A stretch of DNA of 64,000 nt from Streptomyces camponoticapitis. GTDB lineage: Bacteria > Actinomycetota > Actinomycetes > Streptomycetales > Streptomycetaceae. Position numbers and translations under genes: made by a program. Shown here piece after piece: positions 37,016-45,195 of this stretch. Position 1 is the stretch's first letter. Each line of letters begins with the position of its first letter. The DNA lies in contig NZ_BMMV01000003.1 of assembly GCF_014646115.1 (NCBI RefSeq), positions 216,770-280,769 of the forward strand, in the 5' to 3' direction. Under the pieces are notes generated by a model. It was not told the origin of the DNA, did not search any database, and saw only the letters and a list, made by a program, of their open reading frames with translations.

Positions 37016-38134
37016 TCAGCGCCGAGACATGTACATGTCGAGAGCCTTGTGGAGCAGCTTGTTGAGCGGGAAGTCCCACTCACCCACGTACTCGACGGCC
37101 TCGCCACCCGTGCCCACCTTGAACTGGATCAGACCGAACAGGTGATCGGTCTCGTCGAGGGAGTCGGAGATCCCGCGCAGGTCGTAGACGGTGGCCCCCA
37201 TCGCGTACGCGTCACGGAGCATCCGCCACTGCATCGCGTTCGACGGCCGGACCTCCCGCTTGTGGTTGGCCGACGCCCCGTAGGAGTACCAGACGTGGCC
37301 GCCCACGATGAGCATCGTCGCGGCGGCGACGTTCTCCCCCTCGTGCCGGGCGAAGTAGAGCCGCATGCGGTTGGGGTCCTCGGAGTTGAGGACGGTCCAC
37401 ATCCGCTGGAAGTACGAGAGCGGGCGGGGCCGGAAGTGATCGCGCTCGGCCGTGATCTCGTACAGCCGCTGCCACTCCTCCAGGTCGTTGTAGCCGGCCT
37501 GGACGACCTCGACGCCCGCCTTCTCCGCCTTCTTGATGTTGCGCCGCCAGAGCTGGTTGAAGCCCTTGAGGACATCGTCCAGGGAACGGTTGGCCAGCGG
37601 CACCTGGAAGACGTAGCGGGGCTGTACGTCTCCGAAGCCGGCCCCGCCGTCCTCGCCCTGCTGCCAGCCCATCTTGCGCAGCCGGTCGGCGACCTCGAAG
37701 GCGCGCGGCTCGATGTGGGTGGCCTCGACGTCCCGCAGCCGCTTGACGTCCTGGTCCTGGATCCCCGACTTGATGGCCCCGGCGTCCCAGCGGCGGATCA
37801 CCACGGGCGGGCCCATCTTCACGGAGAACGCGCCCTGGTTCTTCAGATGGGCCAGCATCGGCTGGAGCCATTCGCTCAGGTTCGGGGCATACCAGTTGAT
37901 GACCGGGCCCTCGGGCAGATACGCCAGATACCGCTTGATCTTGGGAAGTTGGCGGTAGAGCACCAGGCCGGCGCCGACCAACTGGCCGTCCCTGTCGAAC
38001 CAGCCCAGGCTCTCCGAGCGCCACTCCGTCTTCACGTCCGCCCACGCGGGGACCTGGCAGTGGCTGGCCGCGGGCAGGCTCTGGATGTACGCCAGATGCT
38101 GCTCGCGACTGATGGTGCTCAGCGTCAGGGTCAT
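37016..38134 (-). CDS. femX: FemX-type peptidoglycan bridge aminoacyltransferase
   Basis: 372 residues from ATG 38134 (MTLTLSTISREQHLAYIQSL) with AGGAG 8 bases upstream. It belongs to the FemABX family with two GNAT-like domains, which use aminoacyl-tRNA to attach the first interpeptide-bridge residue to lipid II. Visible family segments are YLPEGPVINWY, GVEVVQAGYNDLEEWQRLYE, the SYGASANHKREVRPSNAMQW core and LRGISDSLDETDHLFGLIQF. In S. coelicolor the orthologue at this position (SCO3904) is the glycine-adding FemX. Context with PBP and MurJ genes fits. Confidence 0.88.
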   Translation of the reverse strand: MTLTLSTISREQHLAYIQSLPAASHCQVPAWADVKTEWRSESLGWFDRDGQLVGAGLVLYRQLPKIKRYLAYLPEGPVINWYAPNLSEWLQPMLAHLKNQGAFSVKMGPPVVIRRWDAGAIKSGIQDQDVKRLRDVEATHIEPRAFEVADRLRKMGWQQGEDGGAGFGDVQPRYVFQVPLANRSLDDVLKGFNQLWRRNIKKAEKAGVEVVQAGYNDLEEWQRLYEITAERDHFRPRPLSYFQRMWTVLNSEDPNRMRLYFARHEGENVAAATMLIVGGHVWYSYGASANHKREVRPSNAMQWRMLRDAYAMGATVYDLRGISDSLDETDHLFGLIQFKVGTGGEAVEYVGEWDFPLNKLLHKALDMYMSRR

Positions 38135-38269
38135 GCGGGGCGCTCCTCGCAGATGTGTCCCCATGGAGTAGGGGGGGCTCCGGCTCTCGCGCCGAAGCCT
38201 ACTTGCCGATGGAGCGCCCCGGCTGGCCACGGGGCGGAGCGGGCCTCGGGCCCGCCTTCGGAGCGGGTG

Positions 38270-38587
38270 CTAGCCGATCACTCCGCCGAACAGGCCGCCG
38301 TGTGCCATCCCGAGGTAGAAGCCGACCCCCGCCGAGCCCAGGCCCATGAGCGTCGCGAACCGCTCGTGTGTCGTCACGGAGACGAACTGGCTGTACAGGC
38401 CGGTGAGGATGCCGATGAGCCCCGCCCAGGAGCTGAGCAGATGCAGGTTGTGGAACATCCCGGAGATGAACGCGAGGACGCCCAGCACCGCGGTCACCCA
38501 GAGCAGGGTGTCCTGGAGGGGATGGGGCCGATGATCGGTGGCGAAGAGAGAACCGGTGGTCGACTTCGGTTGCGTTGCCTGTGCCAT
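38270..38587 (-). CDS. Small conserved membrane protein
   Basis: 105 residues from ATG 38587 ([20 protein letters not shown]) with a strong AGGAGGTG upstream. Three hydrophobic segments follow ([58 protein letters not shown]). I do not recognise a characterised family, but an equivalent small membrane gene sits between femX and rpsF in other Streptomyces. Confidence 0.8.
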   Translation of the reverse strand: MAQATQPKSTTGSLFATDHRPHPLQDTLLWVTAVLGVLAFISGMFHNLHLLSSWAGLIGILTGLYSQFVSVTTHERFATLMGLGSAGVGFYLGMAHGGLFGGVIG

Positions 38588-38858
38588 GGGGCACCTCCTG
38601 GCGCCTTGCCGGAAGCGGCGCATCGTCACGCCGCCCACACCCGATGTGTACAGAGTGCGTCCGTACCCGGCCGGATTTCAACCGGAAGCCGGTCTGCGGG
38701 TAGTCTGTACGGTCTGCACCGGTGTCTGCCCAGGCCAGAAAGCGATCATCGCTCGTCGAGCGGGATTGTCAGTGGCGGCCGATACCGTTGCTCACGCATC
38801 ACGACCCTCCTGCCACGGAACGACCGTGGCCGCTGAGTCCAAAGGAGGTGGGTTCCAC

Positions 38859-39149
38859 ATGCGTCACTACGAGGTGATGGTCATCCTCGACCCCGATCTC
38901 GAGGAGCGAGCAGTCTCCCCGCTGATCGAGAACTTCCTCTCCGTCGTCCGTGAGGGCGAAGGAAAGGTTGAGAAGGTCGACACCTGGGGCCGTCGTCGTC
39001 TCTCTTACGAGATCAAGAAGAAGCCCGAGGGCATCTACTCGGTCATCGATCTGCAGGCTGAGCCCGCGATCGTCAAGGAGCTCGACCGACAGATGAACCT
39101 GAACGAGTCGGTCCTCCGGACCAAGGTCCTCCGTCCCGAGACCCACTGA
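38859..39149 (+). CDS. rpsF: 30S ribosomal protein S6
   Basis: 96-residue ribosomal protein, [20 protein letters not shown] to [12 protein letters not shown]. The ATG at 38859 follows a near-perfect AAAGGAGGTG (38841-38850). The [14 protein letters not shown] and RTKVLR stretches are family-typical. First gene of rpsF-ssb-rpsR-rplI. The 271-base gap upstream (38588-38858) should carry divergent promoters. Confidence 0.97.
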   Translation: MRHYEVMVILDPDLEERAVSPLIENFLSVVREGEGKVEKVDTWGRRRLSYEIKKKPEGIYSVIDLQAEPAIVKELDRQMNLNESVLRTKVLRPETH

Positions 39150-39225
39150 GCTCCTAGCTCAACGGTCGTCGGGTCCGAGTAGCAGCCAGGCAGCAAGCAG
39201 AAATCCCCGCCGAGAGGTTCACCCA

Positions 39226-39831
39226 ATGGCAGGCGAGACCGTCATCACGGTCGTCGGCAATCTCGTCGACGACCCCGAGCTGCGCTTCACCCCGTCCGGT
39301 GCGGCGGTCGCGAAGTTCCGTGTCGCGTCCACTCCCCGCATCTTCGACAAGCAGACCAACGAGTGGAAGGACGGCGATGGCCTGTTCCTCACCTGCTCGG
39401 TCTGGCGTCAGGCGGCGGAGAATGTCGCCGAGTCGCTTCAGCGGGGCATGCGCGTCGTCGTGCAGGGCCGGCTGAAGCAGCGGTCCTACGAGGACCGCGA
39501 GGGCGTCAAGCGCACGGTCTACGAGCTGGACGTCGAGGAAGTCGGCCCCAGCCTGAAGACGGCCACGGCCAAGGTCACCAAGACCACCGGTCGCGGTGCC
39601 CAGGGCGGTTACGGCGGTGGCGGCGGTCAGCAGCAGGGCGGCGGCAGCTGGGGCGGCGGTCCCGGTGGTGGCCAGCAGGGCGGCGGCGGAGCACCCGCCG
39701 ACGACCCCTGGGCGACCAGCGCGCCGGCCGGCGGCCAGCAGCAGCCGCAGGGCGGCGGGGGCAACGGAGGCGGCTGGGGCGGAAGCTCCGGCGGTTCCGG
39801 CGGCGGCTACTCGGACGAGCCGCCCTTCTAG
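39226..39831 (+). CDS. ssb: Single-stranded DNA-binding protein
   Basis: 201-residue essential SSB. The N-terminal OB fold is [20 protein letters not shown] through [15 protein letters not shown]. It is followed by a very Gly/Gln-rich linker and the conserved acidic tip DEPPF, which binds partner proteins. The complete rpsF-ssb-rpsR-rplI order marks this as the main replication SSB (SsbA type). Confidence 0.96.
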   Translation: MAGETVITVVGNLVDDPELRFTPSGAAVAKFRVASTPRIFDKQTNEWKDGDGLFLTCSVWRQAAENVAESLQRGMRVVVQGRLKQRSYEDREGVKRTVYELDVEEVGPSLKTATAKVTKTTGRGAQGGYGGGGGQQQGGGSWGGGPGGGQQGGGGAPADDPWATSAPAGGQQQPQGGGGNGGGWGGSSGGSGGGYSDEPPF

Positions 39832-39873
39832 GGCAGCTCGCTCCCACTTTCTTGATCACACAGGAGAAACACC

Positions 39874-40110
39874 ATGGCGAAGCCGCCTGTGCGCAAGCCT
39901 AAGAAGAAGGTCTGCGCATTCTGCAAGGACAAGACCCAGTACGTGGACTACAAGGACACGAACATGCTGCGGAAGTTCATTTCCGACCGTGGCAAGATCC
40001 GTGCCCGCCGCGTCACCGGCAACTGCACGCAGCACCAGCGTGACGTCGCCACGGCCGTCAAGAACAGCCGTGAGATGGCGCTGCTGCCCTACACGTCCAC
40101 CGCGCGATAA
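39874..40110 (+). CDS. rpsR: 30S ribosomal protein S18 (zinc-binding form)
   Basis: 78-residue ribosomal protein that pairs with S6. It has [19 protein letters not shown], with a CxxC motif, and a third Cys in [20 protein letters not shown], suggesting the zinc-containing (C+) type. ATG 39874 has AGGAGAAACACC upstream. Confidence 0.96.
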   Translation: MAKPPVRKPKKKVCAFCKDKTQYVDYKDTNMLRKFISDRGKIRARRVTGNCTQHQRDVATAVKNSREMALLPYTSTAR

Positions 40111-40128
40111 GGGGAGGGTGACCTAATC

Positions 40129-40575
40129 ATGAAGATCATCCTCACTCAAGAGGTCTCCGGCCTCGGCACCGCCGGCGATGTCGTCGAGGTCAAGGACGGG
40201 TACGCCCGTAACTACCTGGTTCCGCGTGGTTTCGCGATCCGCTGGACCAAGGGTGGCGAGAAGGACGTCGAGCAGATTCGTCGCGCTCGCAAGATCCACG
40301 AGATCGCCACCATCGAGCAGGCCAACGAGATCAAGGCCCGCATCGAAGGCGTGAAGGTACGTCTGGCCGTTCGCTCCGGCGACGCCGGCCGTCTCTTCGG
40401 CTCCGTCACCCCGGCCGACCTCGCTTCGGCGATCAAGTCCGCCGGTGGCCCGGACGTCGACAAGCGTCGTATCGAGCTCGGTTCGCCGATCAAGACCCTG
40501 GGCTCGCACCAGGTGTCCGTGCGTCTGCACCCCGAGGTCGCCGCGAAGTTCGGCGTCGAGGTCGTGCCCGCGTAG
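40129..40575 (+). CDS. rplI: 50S ribosomal protein L9
   Basis: 148-residue L9 with the typical N-terminal domain ([37 protein letters not shown]), the long connecting helix and the C-terminal domain ending KFGVEVVPA. Last gene of the rpsF operon; a terminator and then a parS site follow. Confidence 0.97.
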   Translation: MKIILTQEVSGLGTAGDVVEVKDGYARNYLVPRGFAIRWTKGGEKDVEQIRRARKIHEIATIEQANEIKARIEGVKVRLAVRSGDAGRLFGSVTPADLASAIKSAGGPDVDKRRIELGSPIKTLGSHQVSVRLHPEVAAKFGVEVVPA

Positions 40576-40627
40576 GGCTCTGACCGAATTGGTTCACCGG
40601 GTCCGCCCGGTGGCCGGTAGACAGTGG

Positions 40628-40660
40628 GAGGGCCGCGCCCCAGCCGGGGGTGCGGCCCTC
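40628..40660. terminator. Terminator between rplI and the MATE gene
   Basis: 14-base stem (40628-40641 with 40647-40660, one G-T/C mismatch) around a 5-base loop, between convergent genes and just before a parS site. Confidence 0.8.
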
Positions 40661-40665
40661 TCGTC

Positions 40666-40679
40666 GTTTCACGTGAAAC
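40666..40679. promoter_or_regulatory. parS: parS site
   Basis: Perfect GTTTCACGTGAAAC in the gap between the convergent rplI and MATE genes, five bases after the terminator stem. Confidence 0.95.
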
Positions 40680-40740
40680 CACAGCGATCCCGCCCCGGCG
40701 CTCCCGACTCGCCCCGCGGTCTCGACCCGCCCGGCTCCGG

Positions 40741-42159
40741 TCAGCGGGTGGCGCCCGTGACCAGCCAGTGGCCGGACCGGGTGCGCAGCCACAGCGTCAG
40801 CATGCGGACCGCCATCATGAGCGTCATCGCCCACCACAGGGCGGTGAGGCCGCCCCCGAACACGGGCACCAGCAGGGCGGCCGGGGCGAAGACCGCCAGC
40901 GTCACGACCATCGCCTTCGCCAGATAGGGACCGTCCCCCGCTCCCATCAGCACACCGTCCAGGACGAAGACGATGCCCGCGATCGGCTGGGTGACGGCCA
41001 CCACCAGAAGCGCAGGCAGCAGGGTGTCCTGGACCACCTGGTCGCCGGTGAACAGCGGGATGAACAGCGGCCGCGCCAGCACGATGAGCACCCCGAGCCC
41101 GACGCCGGAGACCACGCCCCACTGCACCATGCGACGGCACACGTCCCTGGCGCCCTGGGGATCGTTCGCCCCCAGATACCGGCCGATGATGGCCTGTCCG
41201 GCTATGGCGATGGCGTCGAGCGCGAAGGCCATCAGGCTCCACAGGGACAGGATGATCTGGTGCGCGGCCACATCGGCGTCACCGAGGCGGGCGGCGACGG
41301 CGGTGGCGATCATCAGGACGGCGCGCAGGGAGAGCGTACGGACGAGGAGAGGGACGCCCGCCTGGGCGCTCGCCCGTATGCCGGCGGAGTCGGGCCGCAG
41401 CGAGGCGCCGTGGCGACGGGCCCCTCGTACGACCACCACCAGATAGGCGGTCGCCATGCCGAACTGGGCGATGACGGTGCCCCAGGCGGAACCGGCGATG
41501 CCAAGACCGGCGCCGTAGACGAGACCCACATTGAGGACCGCGTTGGCGGCGAAGCCGCCGATGGCGACGTACAGCGGGGTCCGGGTGTCCTGGAGACCGC
41601 GCAGGACGCCCGTCGCCGCCAGGACGACCAGCATGGCGGGGATGCCGAGGCTGGATATTCGCAGATAGGTGATCGCGTACGGGGCGGCGGTGTCCGAGGC
41701 GCCGAAGATGTCGACGAGCCAGGGCGCCAGCGGGAGGGTGATGGCGATGACGGCGGCGCCCAGCAGCAGGGCGAGCCAGATGCCGTCCATGCCCTGCCGG
41801 ATGGCGGCCTGAAGATCGCCCGCGCCGACGCGGCGGGCGACGGCCGCCGTGGTGGCGTAAGCGAGAAAGACGAAGATGCTCACGGCCGTGGTCAGCAGTG
41901 CCGCCGCGATCGCGAGACCGGCGAGCTGCGGAGTGCCGAGATGGCCGACGATGGCGCTGTCGACCATCAGGAACAAGGGCTCGGCGACGAGGGCGCCGAA
42001 GGCGGGTACCGCGAGCGCGAGGATCTCGCGGTCGTGCCGCCGCCGGCCGGTCCCGGGGGACCCTGGGGTCTTGGACGGGCCGGCCCCTGACCGGCTGTCG
42101 AGTCCATTGCCGGAGTCACTGTCGGGCCGGGACCCGGGCGCCGTGGGGACCTGTGTCAT
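40741..42159 (-). CDS. MATE-family exporter (DinF-like)
   Basis: 472 residues with about 12 membrane helices starting at EILALAVPAFGALVAEPLFL. The family features MVDSAIVGHLGTPQLAGLAI and, in the second half, GQAIIGRYLGANDPQGARDV are present. MATE proteins exchange protons or sodium for drugs or metabolites. The 40 residues before the first helix are a Ser/Gly-rich tail. The gene is convergent with rplI and divergent from dnaB. Substrate unknown. Confidence 0.9.
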   Translation of the reverse strand: MTQVPTAPGSRPDSDSGNGLDSRSGAGPSKTPGSPGTGRRRHDREILALAVPAFGALVAEPLFLMVDSAIVGHLGTPQLAGLAIAAALLTTAVSIFVFLAYATTAAVARRVGAGDLQAAIRQGMDGIWLALLLGAAVIAITLPLAPWLVDIFGASDTAAPYAITYLRISSLGIPAMLVVLAATGVLRGLQDTRTPLYVAIGGFAANAVLNVGLVYGAGLGIAGSAWGTVIAQFGMATAYLVVVVRGARRHGASLRPDSAGIRASAQAGVPLLVRTLSLRAVLMIATAVAARLGDADVAAHQIILSLWSLMAFALDAIAIAGQAIIGRYLGANDPQGARDVCRRMVQWGVVSGVGLGVLIVLARPLFIPLFTGDQVVQDTLLPALLVVAVTQPIAGIVFVLDGVLMGAGDGPYLAKAMVVTLAVFAPAALLVPVFGGGLTALWWAMTLMMAVRMLTLWLRTRSGHWLVTGATR

Positions 42160-42346
42160 GCGGTCAATCTAATCTTCCACAGGTAAGAGATGCAATGCGG
42201 CTGTGATCCTTACTGTCCGACGGGAACCGGGCCCTGGTGTGCGCCGTTTGCTCGGATCTTGGACCAGCTTGAAAAGTTTTTCTCCCCCACAGCCGGTGGA
42301 TGGAGAAAGACCAGCTCAGGGTGGGTGCGGCGGCCGGGACGCGAGG

Positions 42347-42435
42347 TTGTCCACAGTGCTGTCCCCCGGTCCGTGCACAGGTTCGGCGGGGTTCTCCACA
42401 GCATATGGTCCTTCGTCCACATGGCCTGTGGATAA
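42347..42435. promoter_or_regulatory. DnaA-box cluster upstream of dnaB
   Basis: Four 9-mers fit the DnaA box within 89 bases: TTGTCCACA (42347-42355, perfect Streptomyces consensus), TTCTCCACA (42392-42400), TCGTCCACA (42413-42421) and TGTGGATAA (42427-42435, TTATCCACA on the other strand). They sit 150-240 bases before the dnaB start in the 423-base MATE/dnaB gap (42160-42582), which holds no gene. Confidence 0.75.
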
Positions 42436-42582
42436 CCAGATTGGCGGACGGTCCCCGCGGGCCTACCGTGGACCGACGTCCGACGCGCCGGAACCGGAGT
42501 CAGGCCACTCGATTTGTCAGTGTCGTGCCGTAGAAAGAGTGGCACGGCGAGGTCCGCTGGGCGGACGGGAGGAGGTGGCCGG

Positions 42583-44991
42583 ATGAGCATCCCCGAGCCA
42601 TTGGACGACCCCTGGACCGAAGCCGGGCCGAGCGATCGTCTGCCGGTCACCCGCCAGCGCCGCGGTGAGGTGAGGGGCCGCGAGGAGCAGCACGAGCGCG
42701 GCAGGGACAACGCGGCGTGGGACGGCGGATCACCCGGCTTCGAGCGGGTGCCCCCCCAGGATCTGGACGCCGAACAGTCCGTCCTCGGCGGCATGCTCCT
42801 CTCCAAGGACGCCATCGCCGATGTCGTGGAGATCATCAAGGGCCACGACTTCTACCGTCCCGCGCACGAGACGGTCTTCCAGGCGATCCTCGACCTGTAC
42901 GCGAAGGGCGAGCCGGCCGACCCCATCACGGTGGCCGCCGAGCTGACCAAGCGCGGTGAGATCACCCGGGTCGGCGGAGCGTCGTATCTGCACACGCTGG
43001 TCCAGTCGGTGCCGACGGCGGCGAACGCGTCGTACTACGCGGAGATCGTGCACGAGCGCGCCGTGCTGCGCCGTCTCGTCGAGGCCGGCACCAAGATCAC
43101 GCAGATGGGATACGCGGCGGACGGCGACGTCGACGAGATTGTCAACTCCGCCCAGGCCGAGATCTACGCGGTCACCGAGCAGCGCACCAGCGAGGACTAT
43201 CTGCCCCTCGGCGACATCATGGAGGGCGCGCTCGACGAGATCGAGGCGATCGGTTCGCGCAGCGGTGAGATGACGGGGGTGCCGACGGGGTTCACGGACT
43301 TCGACTCACTCACGAACGGGCTGCACCCGGGCCAGATGATCGTCATCGCGGCCCGTCCCGCGATGGGCAAGGCTCTCGCCCTGGACACCCCGCTGCCCAC
43401 CCCCACCGGGTGGACCACCATGGGAGAAGTGCGGCCCGGGGACCTCCTCCTTGACGCGACGGGCCGACCGACACGTGTGGTGGCCGCGACCGGCATCATG
43501 CACGACCGCCCCTGCTACAAGATCACTTTTGATGACGGGGCGAGCGTCGTCGCCGATGCCGAACACCAGTGGCTCACGGACACCCGCGCTTCCCGCCGAT
43601 CAGGTCAGCAAGCCGCCACCGGGCACAACGGGTACCGCGAGCAGCGGACGTTCGCCTCGGTCAAGACCACCAAGGAGATCGCCGAAACGGTCCGCTGCGT
43701 CACGTCCGACGGACGCGTGAACCACTCGGTACGGACTACCGCGCCGCTCGACCTGCCCGAGCGTGATCTCCCGGTCCCTCCGTACACGCTGGGCGCCTGG
43801 CTCGGCGGCGGAACCGGCGAAGAGGCCACCACCGGCCTGCGCGACATGGGAGTTCTGGGGAACAAGCACATCCCGCAGGAGTACCTACGGGCTTCCATCC
43901 CGCAGCGTCGGGCGCTCCTTGCCGGTCTTCTCGACACCGACGGCACTGTGACCGGCACGGGGTCGGTGCGGTTCGCTGTCACGAATCGTGCCCTCGCCGA
44001 GGACTTCCGCGAGCTGGTGCTGAGCCTCGGGTATCGGTGCGGGATCTCGACCAAGCGCGTCGAAGGACGGTCGGAAGAGTCCTCCACGTACAAGATCACT
44101 TTCACGACCGCGGACGAGGTGTTCCGGCAGAGCCGGAAGCAGCAGATTCAGCGGGACCGGTGCCGGCCGGCGACACCGAAGCTGACGCAGCGTTTCATCA
44201 CGGATGTGCGGGAGGTCGAGAGCGTTCCGGTCCGCTGCGTTCAGGTGGACAACCCCGCCCACCTGTACCTTGCGACCCGTGCCATGATTCCCACCCACAA
44301 CAGCACGCTCGCGCTGGACTTCGCGCGCGCGGCCTCCATCAAGAACAACCTGCCGAGCGTCATCTTCTCCCTGGAGATGGGCCGTAACGAGATCGCGATG
44401 CGTCTGCTCTCGGCCGAGGCGCGGGTGGCGCTGCACCATATGCGCTCGGGCACGATGACCGACGAGGACTGGACGCGACTGGCCCGCCGGATGCCGGACG
44501 TCTCACAGGCACCGCTGTACATCGACGACTCGCCGAACCTGTCGATGATGGAGATCCGCGCGAAGTGCCGCCGGCTCAAGCAGCGCAACGGACTGAAGCT
44601 GGTGGTCATCGACTACCTCCAACTGATGCAGTCCGGCGGCTCGAAGCGCGCGGAGAGCCGCCAGCAGGAGGTCTCCGACATGTCGCGAAACCTCAAACTG
44701 CTGGCGAAGGAGCTGGAGCTCCCGGTGATCGCGCTCTCCCAGCTGAACCGTGGCCCCGAGCAGCGCACGGACAAGAAGCCGATGGTCTCCGACCTGCGCG
44801 AGTCGGGCTCCATCGAGCAGGACGCGGACATGGTGGTGCTGCTGCACCGCGAGGACGCCTACGAGAAGGAGTCCCCGCGCGCGGGCGAGGCGGACCTGAT
44901 CGTGGCGAAGCACCGTAACGGCCCGACGGCGACGATCACGGTGGCGTTCCAGGGCCACTACTCACGCTTCGTGGACATGGCGCAGACCTGA
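42583..44991 (+). CDS. dnaB: Replicative DNA helicase DnaB with an intein in the Walker A motif
   Basis: 802-residue precursor; removal of residues 264-573 leaves 492, the usual DnaB length. The ATG at 42583 has GGGAGGAGG upstream. The N-terminal domain runs from RVPPQDLDAEQSVLGGMLLS. The RecA-like domain has the split Walker A (ARPAMGK, then STLALDFARA after splicing), the SLEMGRNEIAMRLLSAEARV segment, Walker B VVIDYLQLMQ, and the DLRESGSIEQDADMVVLLHR and HRNGPTATITVAFQGHYSRF motifs. It is the hexameric helicase that drives the fork. It is functional only if the intein splices, as the P-loop is interrupted. Confidence 0.96.
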   Translation: MSIPEPLDDPWTEAGPSDRLPVTRQRRGEVRGREEQHERGRDNAAWDGGSPGFERVPPQDLDAEQSVLGGMLLSKDAIADVVEIIKGHDFYRPAHETVFQAILDLYAKGEPADPITVAAELTKRGEITRVGGASYLHTLVQSVPTAANASYYAEIVHERAVLRRLVEAGTKITQMGYAADGDVDEIVNSAQAEIYAVTEQRTSEDYLPLGDIMEGALDEIEAIGSRSGEMTGVPTGFTDFDSLTNGLHPGQMIVIAARPAMGKALALDTPLPTPTGWTTMGEVRPGDLLLDATGRPTRVVAATGIMHDRPCYKITFDDGASVVADAEHQWLTDTRASRRSGQQAATGHNGYREQRTFASVKTTKEIAETVRCVTSDGRVNHSVRTTAPLDLPERDLPVPPYTLGAWLGGGTGEEATTGLRDMGVLGNKHIPQEYLRASIPQRRALLAGLLDTDGTVTGTGSVRFAVTNRALAEDFRELVLSLGYRCGISTKRVEGRSEESSTYKITFTTADEVFRQSRKQQIQRDRCRPATPKLTQRFITDVREVESVPVRCVQVDNPAHLYLATRAMIPTHNSTLALDFARAASIKNNLPSVIFSLEMGRNEIAMRLLSAEARVALHHMRSGTMTDEDWTRLARRMPDVSQAPLYIDDSPNLSMMEIRAKCRRLKQRNGLKLVVIDYLQLMQSGGSKRAESRQQEVSDMSRNLKLLAKELELPVIALSQLNRGPEQRTDKKPMVSDLRESGSIEQDADMVVLLHREDAYEKESPRAGEADLIVAKHRNGPTATITVAFQGHYSRFVDMAQT
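43372..44301 (+). other. Class 3-type intein in DnaB (310 residues)
   Basis: Inserted between the Lys and Ser of the P-loop. Its first residue is Ala (GK|ALALDTPLPTPTGWT) and its end is IPTHN before extein Ser574, so there is no Cys/Ser nucleophile at position 1. Instead the WCT set of class 3 inteins is present: Trp330 two residues after the block B His328 (AEHQWLT), Cys552 at block F position 4 (VPVRCVQVDNPAHLYLA), and Thr571 before His572-Asn573. A LAGLIDADG-like endonuclease remnant is visible (LGAWLGGGTGEE and LLAGLLDTDGTV). Its first acidic residue is replaced by Gly, and only about 20 residues separate blocks C and D, so cleavage activity is probably lost. Confidence 0.9.
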
Positions 44992-45008
44992 GCCGGGGAT
45001 GTTGTAGG

Positions 45009-45078
45009 GTCTCAGATTTCGTGGCCAAATCTCACGAGCGATGGCCAACCGATGGCATATCGGACACGAATCTGAGAC
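45009..45078. repeat. Imperfect inverted repeat at the left edge of the variable island
   Basis: GTCTCAGATTTCGTG at 45009-45023 pairs with CACGAATCTGAGAC at 45065-45078, with one bulged T. It begins 18 bases after the dnaB stop. Related TCTGAGAC and GTGAGACTGG words recur near 48850-48890. This could be a terminator of dnaB or the end of a former mobile element; the sequence alone does not decide. Confidence 0.6.
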
Positions 45079-45195
45079 TGGCAGGTCAAGTCGCTCACTC
45101 GTATGGGTGAGGCTCCCCGAGCAGGGGGAGGCCGCCGAGTAGGCGGGAGAGAGCGCGGTCAGTGGGTTGCTGCTTTTCTACGCTGGTGCCCACGT

